Shown piece after piece: positions 58,448 through 64,000 of a DNA stretch of 64,000 bases. The stretch is from Sphaerotilus montanus. Lineage in GTDB: Bacteria; Pseudomonadota; Gammaproteobacteria; Burkholderiales; Burkholderiaceae_C. Made by a program: the position numbers and the translations under genes. The stretch covers positions 3,100,001-3,164,000 of the forward strand of contig NZ_JACCFH010000001.1 of NCBI RefSeq assembly GCF_013410775.1, given 5' to 3'. The notes beneath the pieces were generated by a model, which saw only the letters and a list, made by a program, of their open reading frames with translations, was not told where the DNA came from and made no database searches. How positions within the stretch are numbered: the first letter of the stretch is position 1; every line of letters begins with the position of its first letter.

Positions 58448-59212
58448 TCAAGGAGGGAAACGGGCCGGGGCGATGCGGTGCAGGTCCCTGGCCAGCGCTG
58501 GCAGGGCCATCACCGCCAGCAGTGCTGCCAGCGGAATCGTCGCCGAGAAGCCCAGCGACCGGAAGGCCAGCGCACCGACGATGCCGCCGCTGAAGAACAG
58601 CGCCAGCACGGTCGCATGGATCCACAGCTTGTCGCGGTTGGCGCGCACGTACATCGGATCGTCCGCGTCGCGCTGGCCGTTCCAGTAGAGCAGGCGGCCC
58701 AGCTCGATGCCCAGGTCGGTGACCACGCCGGTCATGTGCGTGGTGCGGATCTCGGCGTTCGAGATCTTGGTGATGATGGCGTTCTGCAGGCCCATGATGA
58801 AACACAGCAGCAGCACCGTGGTCGGCACCAGCAGGGCCTTGAAGTCGTGCAGGTTGGCGCCGAGCAGGCCGAACAGCAGCAGCAGGCCGGCCTCCAGCAG
58901 CAGCGCCAGCGCGTACTTGCCCTGGAGCTGGCGGTGGCGGCCCCAGTTGATCAGCAGGGAGGTGCAGGCGGCGCCCGAGACGAAGGCGCCCAGGGCCACC
59001 AGCCCCGCCAGCGCTAGCCCGATGCTGCCCAGCGCGAGGTCGTCGGCGATGCCGGAGATGATCCCGCTCATGTGCGAGGTGTAGCGGGCCACGGCCAGAA
59101 AGCCGCCCGCATTGACCGCTCCGGCGACGAAGGCCAGCACGCCGCCCAGCTGCCGGTTGGCAGTGCGGGTGCGGTCGCGGCCGGTCAGGCGCTGGAGGAA
59201 CTGGAAGGCCAT
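58448..59212 (-). CDS. YoaK family (DUF1275) membrane protein
   Basis: 254 residues with about six hydrophobic segments: LGGVLAFVAGAVNAGGFLAV, IGLALAGLVALGAFVSGAAC, LALLLEAGLLLLFGLLGANL, LVPTTVLLLCFIMGLQNAII, IHATVLALFFSGGIVGALAF and ATIPLAALLAVMALPALA. The family motifs SHMSG and RTTHMTGVVTDLGIELGR are present. Transport or permease-like function is proposed but unproven. Confidence 0.88.
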   Translation of the reverse strand: MAFQFLQRLTGRDRTRTANRQLGGVLAFVAGAVNAGGFLAVARYTSHMSGIISGIADDLALGSIGLALAGLVALGAFVSGAACTSLLINWGRHRQLQGKYALALLLEAGLLLLFGLLGANLHDFKALLVPTTVLLLCFIMGLQNAIITKISNAEIRTTHMTGVVTDLGIELGRLLYWNGQRDADDPMYVRANRDKLWIHATVLALFFSGGIVGALAFRSLGFSATIPLAALLAVMALPALARDLHRIAPARFPP

Positions 59213-59259
59213 GGTGGGAGGCGGTCACTGTAACCGACGCCCTCGCCATGGCCCCCGCT

Positions 59260-62127
59260 TCACAAGGCGGTGGCCGTGCCCGCCGACGCCTTGGCCAGAC
59301 CCCGCAGCACCGGCAGGCAGGAGCCGCAGTTGGTGCCGCATTTCAGCTCACCCTGCAACTGCGCCATGCGCTCCTCTACGCTACCGCTGCAACGCCCGAG
59401 CACCTGCACGATCTGCGGCTCGGTGACGTTGAAGCAGGTGCAGACCTGCGGGCCCTTGTCCTGCACCGGCACGGGCGCGGTCGGGCTGCCGGCGAGCAGC
59501 GCGCGGCCATAGGACTGCGCCGGCAACTCGTCCTGCAGCAGCGTCTTGATCCACGACTCCGCCCGCGTGTCGCCCGCCAGCAGCACGCCGCGCAGCAGCC
59601 GGTCGACGCTCACGTTCTGCATGAGCACGGCGCGGTACTGGCCGCGCTGGCGGTCGTGGTAGACCAGTGTGTCGCGGCCGGACAGGCCGAGCAGCGCCTC
59701 GATCTGCTTGACCAGCGCTTCCTGCATCGGCGCCGCGGCGGCCGCGCGCCAGACCAGCCCGGCCAGCCCGTCGGCGTGCGGCTCGCGACCGAAGGGCAGC
59801 ACCATCGCGTAGCCGAACTGCGGCATCAGCGCCTTGAGCGCCTCGCGGGCCTTCAAGGCTTCTGCTTGCGGCAGCCACGCCAGCCCCAGCATCCGCCATG
59901 GCAGCTTCACCGCCTCGATGCGCACGGCGGCGTGTTTCAGCTCGGGCTGCTTCGACGTCGGGCAGTACGTCGGCAGCGTCACGCCGTTGATGCCCAGGCG
60001 CGCGACCCCCTTGTCGTCGGTGCCGCCGAGCACTTCCTCGCCCCAGTGCATCGGGATCGCGACCTGCGTCGGCGCGACCTTGTCGGTGCTCTGGATCGGC
60101 AGCACCAGACTGCCGCGCCGCGAGCGGACCTCGACCAGCGCGCCGTCCTGCAGGCCACGCCGCGCCACGTCGGTCGGGTGCATCTCGACCACGGGTTCCG
60201 CGATGTGGCCGAACAGGCGGCCGAGCGTGCCGGTGCGGCTCATGCCGTGCCACTGGTCGCGCAGGCGGCCGGTGGTCAGCGAGAACGGGTAGCGGGCATC
60301 GCGCGGCTCGGCCACCGGGCGGAACTCGGCGGCGCTGAAGCGGGCGCGGCCATCCTCGGTCGGGAAGACGCCGTCTTCGTACAGGCGCGCCTTGCCGGTC
60401 GCCGCACCTTCGGGCATCGGCCACTGCTGCGGACCCTGGCGTTCGATCAGGTCGAAGCTCAGGCCGGTGATGTCGAGGTCGCGGCCGCGGGTGGATTCGC
60501 GGTGTTCGTTCCACACCGATTCGGCGCTGTCGTAGGGGAAGAGGGTGGTCTGGCCGGTTTGACCGTTCAGCCGTTCGGGCAGGCGCGTCTCCAGCCGGCG
60601 GGCGATGTCGACGGCGATCTGCCAGTCGTGGCGCGTGCTGCCCGGCGCCTTCACCGCGGGGCGCACGAGGCTGATGCGGCGCTCGGAGTTGGTGACCGAG
60701 CCGACCTTCTCGCCCCAGGTGGTGGCGGGCAGCAGCAGGTCGGCGTACGCGGCGGTCGCGGTGGTGGAGAAGGCCTCCTGCACGATGACGAACTCGGCCC
60801 GCTCCAGCGCGCGGCGCACCATCGCCTGATCCGGAATGGACTGCGCGGGGTTGGTGCAGACGATCCACAGCGCCTTGATCTGCCCGTCGGCCGCGGCTTG
60901 GAACATCTCGATGGCGCTCTTGCCCGGATTGGCCGGCACATCGGCCACGCCCCAGAGGCTGGCGACTTCGGCGCGGTGCGTGGCGTTGCCCAGGTCGCGG
61001 TGGCCGCTGAGCAGGTTGGACAGGCCGCCCACCTCGCGCCCGCCCATCGCGTTGGGCTGGCCGGTGAGCGAGAAGGGCCCGGCGCCCGCCTTGCCGATCT
61101 GGCCGGTGGCGAGGTGCAGGTTGATCAGCGCGGCGTTCTTGTCGGTGCCGGCGGCGCTCTGGTTGAGGCCCTGGCAGTACAGCGACAGCGTCCGGCCACG
61201 TTCGCCGGGTGTGCGGCCGGCGCCCTGCGCGAACCAGCGGGCCGCCTGCACCAGGTCGACCTCCTGGATGCCGCAGACGCGGGCGGCTTCCTTCGGCGTC
61301 CACGCCCGCACGGTGTCGCGCAGGGCGTCGAAGCCGGTGGTGTGGGCGGCGATGTACGCCGGGTCGGTCAGCCCCTCCCACAGCATGACGTGCAGCATGC
61401 CGTGGTAGAGCGCCACGTCGGTGCCGGGCTGGATCTGCAGGAACAGGTCCGCCGTCTCCGCCGTCTCGGTGCGGCGCACGTCGACGACGATCCAGCGCTG
61501 GTCCGGCCGGGCCTTGCGGGCGTCTTCCAGCCGGCGGAACAGCACCGGGTGCGCCCAGGCCGTGTTGCTGCCGCTGATGAAGACGGTGTCGGCGTGGGCA
61601 AAGTCCTCGTAGCTGCAGGGCGGGGCGTCGGCACCGAGCGTGCGCTTGTAGCCGGCCACTGCGCTGGACATGCACAGCCGCGAGTTGGTGTCGACGTTGT
61701 TGGTGCCGAGCAGGCCCTTGGCGAGCTTGTTGAAGACGTAGTAGTCCTCGGTCAGCAGCTGGCCGGAGAGGTAGATCCCCAGCGCGTCCGGCCCGTCGCG
61801 GCGCACGATCTCGGCCAGCCGGTCAGCGGCGAGGTCGAGCGCGGAGGTCCAGTCGATTACCTCGGTCGGCCCGCCGCGCTGACCGTTCGCGCCGCGGCCG
61901 CGGCGCAGGCGGGGTTGCAGCAGCCGGGTCGCCATCGTCACCGGCGCGCTGGCGGTCAGGTGCAGCGTGCTGCCCTTGGTGCAGAGCCGGCCGAAGTTGG
62001 CCGGGTGGTCCGGGTCGCCGCGCACGCCGGTGATCTGCGTCCCGTCGGACTCGATGATCACGCCGCAGCCGACGCCGCAGTAGGGGCAGGTGGACCGGGT
62101 GTCGGTCGTGGGCAGGGGCAGGGTCAT
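59260..62127 (-). CDS. nasA: Assimilatory nitrate reductase catalytic subunit, molybdopterin, with C-terminal BFD domain
   Basis: 955 residues. An N-terminal [4Fe-4S] site (STCPYCGVGCG ... RLCTKG) is followed by molybdopterin oxidoreductase blocks: NTNSRLCMSSAVAGYKRTLG (Mo ligand Cys region), LYCQGLNQSAAGTDKNAALI NLH and SLTTGRLRDQWHGMSRTGTL. The C-terminus adds a BFD-like [2Fe-2S] domain, VCTCFNVTEPQIVQVL ... CGTNCGSCLP. There is no signal peptide, so it is cytoplasmic. It reduces nitrate to nitrite for nitrogen assimilation. It lies 33 bp downstream of nirD. Confidence 0.95.
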   Translation of the reverse strand: MTLPLPTTDTRSTCPYCGVGCGVIIESDGTQITGVRGDPDHPANFGRLCTKGSTLHLTASAPVTMATRLLQPRLRRGRGANGQRGGPTEVIDWTSALDLAADRLAEIVRRDGPDALGIYLSGQLLTEDYYVFNKLAKGLLGTNNVDTNSRLCMSSAVAGYKRTLGADAPPCSYEDFAHADTVFISGSNTAWAHPVLFRRLEDARKARPDQRWIVVDVRRTETAETADLFLQIQPGTDVALYHGMLHVMLWEGLTDPAYIAAHTTGFDALRDTVRAWTPKEAARVCGIQEVDLVQAARWFAQGAGRTPGERGRTLSLYCQGLNQSAAGTDKNAALINLHLATGQIGKAGAGPFSLTGQPNAMGGREVGGLSNLLSGHRDLGNATHRAEVASLWGVADVPANPGKSAIEMFQAAADGQIKALWIVCTNPAQSIPDQAMVRRALERAEFVIVQEAFSTTATAAYADLLLPATTWGEKVGSVTNSERRISLVRPAVKAPGSTRHDWQIAVDIARRLETRLPERLNGQTGQTTLFPYDSAESVWNEHRESTRGRDLDITGLSFDLIERQGPQQWPMPEGAATGKARLYEDGVFPTEDGRARFSAAEFRPVAEPRDARYPFSLTTGRLRDQWHGMSRTGTLGRLFGHIAEPVVEMHPTDVARRGLQDGALVEVRSRRGSLVLPIQSTDKVAPTQVAIPMHWGEEVLGGTDDKGVARLGINGVTLPTYCPTSKQPELKHAAVRIEAVKLPWRMLGLAWLPQAEALKAREALKALMPQFGYAMVLPFGREPHADGLAGLVWRAAAAAPMQEALVKQIEALLGLSGRDTLVYHDRQRGQYRAVLMQNVSVDRLLRGVLLAGDTRAESWIKTLLQDELPAQSYGRALLAGSPTAPVPVQDKGPQVCTCFNVTEPQIVQVLGRCSGSVEERMAQLQGELKCGTNCGSCLPVLRGLAKASAGTATAL

Positions 62128-62160
62128 CGACAGGCCTTCATGCGTTGCGGTGCGGCCGTC

Positions 62161-62508
62161 TCAGGCGATGGCGCCGATGGCGATGCTGTTCAGCTCCGCC
62201 GCGTCGAGGAAGACCTGCCCGTCGACCACCTGCACCGCGAAGCGCGGCGTGCAGCCCTCGTCCGGCGCCTTGGCGCAGCCGCTGTCCAGGCCGATGGTCC
62301 AGTTGTGCAGCGGGCAGGCCACGCTCTCGCCGAAGACGATGCCCTGGCTCAGCGGGCCGCCCTTGTGCGGGCAGCGGTCGAGCAGCGCGAAGACCTTGTC
62401 CTCGCTGTTGCGGAACACGGCGACATCACAGGAACCCGGGCGCGCTACACGGCGGGCGCCGAGCACGGGGATGTCGTCAACGGTGCAGATGGATGTCCAG
62501 TCAGTCAT
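62161..62508 (-). CDS. nirD: Nitrite reductase (NADH) small subunit
   Basis: 115 residues from the ATG at 62508. Rieske-type fold with both ligand pairs: LLDRCPHKGGPLSQG and SVACPLHNWTIGLDSG. In many NirD proteins the Rieske ligands are lost; here Cys-His ... Cys-His are present. Partner of NirB in assimilatory nitrite reduction to ammonium. 26 bp after nirB. Confidence 0.93.
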   Translation of the reverse strand: MTDWTSICTVDDIPVLGARRVARPGSCDVAVFRNSEDKVFALLDRCPHKGGPLSQGIVFGESVACPLHNWTIGLDSGCAKAPDEGCTPRFAVQVVDGQVFLDAAELNSIAIGAIA

Positions 62509-62534
62509 GTCAAAACCTCGAATGCAAAATGTCT

Positions 62535-64000
62535 TCAGGACACGGCCAGCGGCGTGAACTGCCGCGTGTCCACGCTGGCCTTGGCCGATTCCAGCCACGG
62601 ATCCGCCGCCCCATCCAGCGCGAACTGCAGCCGCTCCCACAGCTCCTTGCGCAGCTCCGCGTTGTCGATCACCTTGGCCTTGACGTAGTCGAGACCCACG
62701 CGGTCGATGTAGTGCACGGTGCGCTCCAGGTACCAGCCTTCCTCGCGGTAGAGCTGCAGGAAGGCGCCGGCGTACTCCAGCACCTCGGCCGGTGTCTTCA
62801 CCTTGACGAAGAACTGTGCGACTTCGGTCTTGATGCCGCCGTTGCCGCCGACGTACAGCTCCCAGCCGGAGTCCACGCCGATGATGCCGACGTCCTTGGT
62901 GCCGGCTTCCGCGCAGTTGCGCGGGCAGCCCGAGACGGCCAGCTTCACCTTGTGCGGCGAGTACATCGCCCACAGCGCACGCTCCAGGTCCTTGCCCATC
63001 TGGGTGGAGTCCTGCGTGCCGAAGCGGCACCACTCGCTGCCGACGCAGGTCTTCACCGTGCGCAGCGACTTGGCATAGGCGAAGCCGGACGGCATGCCCA
63101 GGTCGGCCCACACGCCCTGCAGGTCTTCCTTCTTCACGCCGAGCAGGTCGATGCGCTGACCGCCGGTGACCTTGACGGTCGGGATCTGGTACTTGTCCGC
63201 CACGTCGGCGATGCGCCGCAGGTCGGCCGCCGTCGTCTCGCCGCCCCACATGCGCGGGATCACCGAGTAGGTGCCGTTCTTCTGGATGTTGGCGTGGCTG
63301 CGCTCGTTGATGAAGCGGCTCTGCGGATCGTCCTGTGCTTCCTTGGGCCAGGTGCTGAGCAGGTAGTAGTTCAGCGCAGGGCGGCAGGAGGTGCAGCCGT
63401 TCGGCGTTTTCCAGCCCAGGCGCCGGTAGACACCGTCCTCGCCGGCGAGGCTGACGAGGTGCTCCTTGCGGACCGCGTCGCGCACGTCCTGGTGGCTCAG
63501 CTCGGTGCAGCCGCACAGTGCCTTCTTCTTCGGCGTGGCGCTGTAGTCGCCGCCCGCCGTGAACATCAGCAGCTGCTCGACCAGCCCCGTGCACGATCCG
63601 CAGGACGCGCTGGCCTTGGTGTGCTTGCGCACCTCGTCCAGCGTGAACAGGCCCTTGTCCTTGATCGCCTTGCAGATGGCGCCCTTGGTCACGCCGTTGC
63701 AGCCGCAGACCTCGTCCGTGTCGGCCATCGCGGCAGCCTTGTTGTGGCCTTCGTGGCCCACGTCGCCGATGTTCGACTCGCCGAACATCAGCCGGTCGCG
63801 GATGTCGTGGACCTTGCGGCCTTCGCGCAGCAGCTTGAAGTACCAGCTGCCGTCGACCGTGTCGCCGTACAGGCAGGCGCCGACGAGTTTGTCGTCCTTG
63901 ATGACCAGCTTCTTGTAGACGCCGCCGACCGGGTCCGACAGCAGGATCTCCTCGCAGCCTTCGCCGCCGGTGAAGTTGCCGGCCGAGAACAGGTCGATGC
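62535..64000 (-). CDS. nirB: Nitrite reductase (NADH) large subunit, C-terminal part (5' end outside window)
   Basis: The frame is open to the right edge, so at least 487 C-terminal residues are present and the N-terminal FAD/NAD part is missing. Seen here: BFD [2Fe-2S] Cys pattern (EVCGCNGVTKGAIC ... ASCGSCTG), NirA/sulfite-reductase ferredoxin-like domain, and the sirohaem-[4Fe-4S] ligands in KTCVGSEWCRFGTQDS and VSGCPRNCAEAGTKD. It reduces nitrite to ammonium with NADH. Operon order nirB-nirD-nasA. Confidence 0.95.
   Translation of the reverse strand, partial: IDLFSAGNFTGGEGCEEILLSDPVGGVYKKLVIKDDKLVGACLYGDTVDGSWYFKLLREGRKVHDIRDRLMFGESNIGDVGHEGHNKAAAMADTDEVCGCNGVTKGAICKAIKDKGLFTLDEVRKHTKASASCGSCTGLVEQLLMFTAGGDYSATPKKKALCGCTELSHQDVRDAVRKEHLVSLAGEDGVYRRLGWKTPNGCTSCRPALNYYLLSTWPKEAQDDPQSRFINERSHANIQKNGTYSVIPRMWGGETTAADLRRIADVADKYQIPTVKVTGGQRIDLLGVKKEDLQGVWADLGMPSGFAYAKSLRTVKTCVGSEWCRFGTQDSTQMGKDLERALWAMYSPHKVKLAVSGCPRNCAEAGTKDVGIIGVDSGWELYVGGNGGIKTEVAQFFVKVKTPAEVLEYAGAFLQLYREEGWYLERTVHYIDRVGLDYVKAKVIDNAELRKELWERLQFALDGAADPWLESAKASVDTRQFTPLAVS

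Noticed and set aside
59248..62688. 1146-codon plus-strand frame over nasA/nirD
   Set aside because: Antisense to the nitrate reductase gene, which has intact cofactor motifs.

Overview
The window reads as chromosome from a high-GC betaproteobacterium of the order Burkholderiales, possibly of the Sphaerotilus/Leptothrix type; genus is inference only. Supporting signs are the homodimeric E1 PDH cluster aceE-aceF-lpdA with a lipoyl domain on E3, the FixL/FixJ-like pair divergent from aceE, prlC next to folD, and a methylmalonyl-CoA mutase/propionyl-CoA carboxylase operon. No rRNA, tRNA or CRISPR array was recognised.

Backbone left (1-23.6 kb): a DiaA/GmhA-type SIS protein and YraN diverge from RsmI; a MASE1-PAS-GGDEF diguanylate cyclase is followed by two translationally coupled M16 peptidase-like proteins (one with the zinc motif, one without) and a GT4 glycosyltransferase. 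On the minus strand lie a BLUF photoreceptor fused to a degenerate EAL domain plus a coupled EAL protein with intact motifs, then blc-prlC-folD, then a two-component system facing the pyruvate dehydrogenase operon.

Accessory island (about 23.6-38.3 kb): an IS-dense, partly lower-GC segment. It lies between the intact lpdA 3' end with its terminator and a second, internally deleted copy of the same sequence at 38109-38310. It holds two inverted IS66 copies, one of which sits in an IS21 istA with a perfect 8-bp target duplication. It also holds a truncated SDR gene, a MocR regulator, two GNAT acetyltransferases, cupin-like and GntR remnants, a PEP mutase/isocitrate lyase-family protein, an IS1595 element, an IS3 fragment, an IS5 element and a HigBA toxin-antitoxin pair. 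Immediately right is a HipB/HipA-like pair that looks inactivated.

Backbone right (39.9-64 kb): glyoxalase, PEBP lipoprotein, chemoreceptor and sucCD. A FadR-type regulator diverges from a propionate/methylmalonyl-CoA operon (mutase, GNAT, MeaB chaperone, PccB, PccA, epimerase-like VOC protein) followed by propionyl-CoA synthetase prpE, which is split by a frameshift. These genes would convert propionate to propionyl-CoA, methylmalonyl-CoA and succinyl-CoA, which the nearby SucCD turns into succinate. A zeta-toxin-like kinase with a coupled 77-aa protein, YbiB, a spermidine synthase-like protein and a DUF1275 membrane protein come next. Assimilatory nitrate/nitrite reductase genes (nasA, nirD, nirB, all minus strand) run off the right edge.
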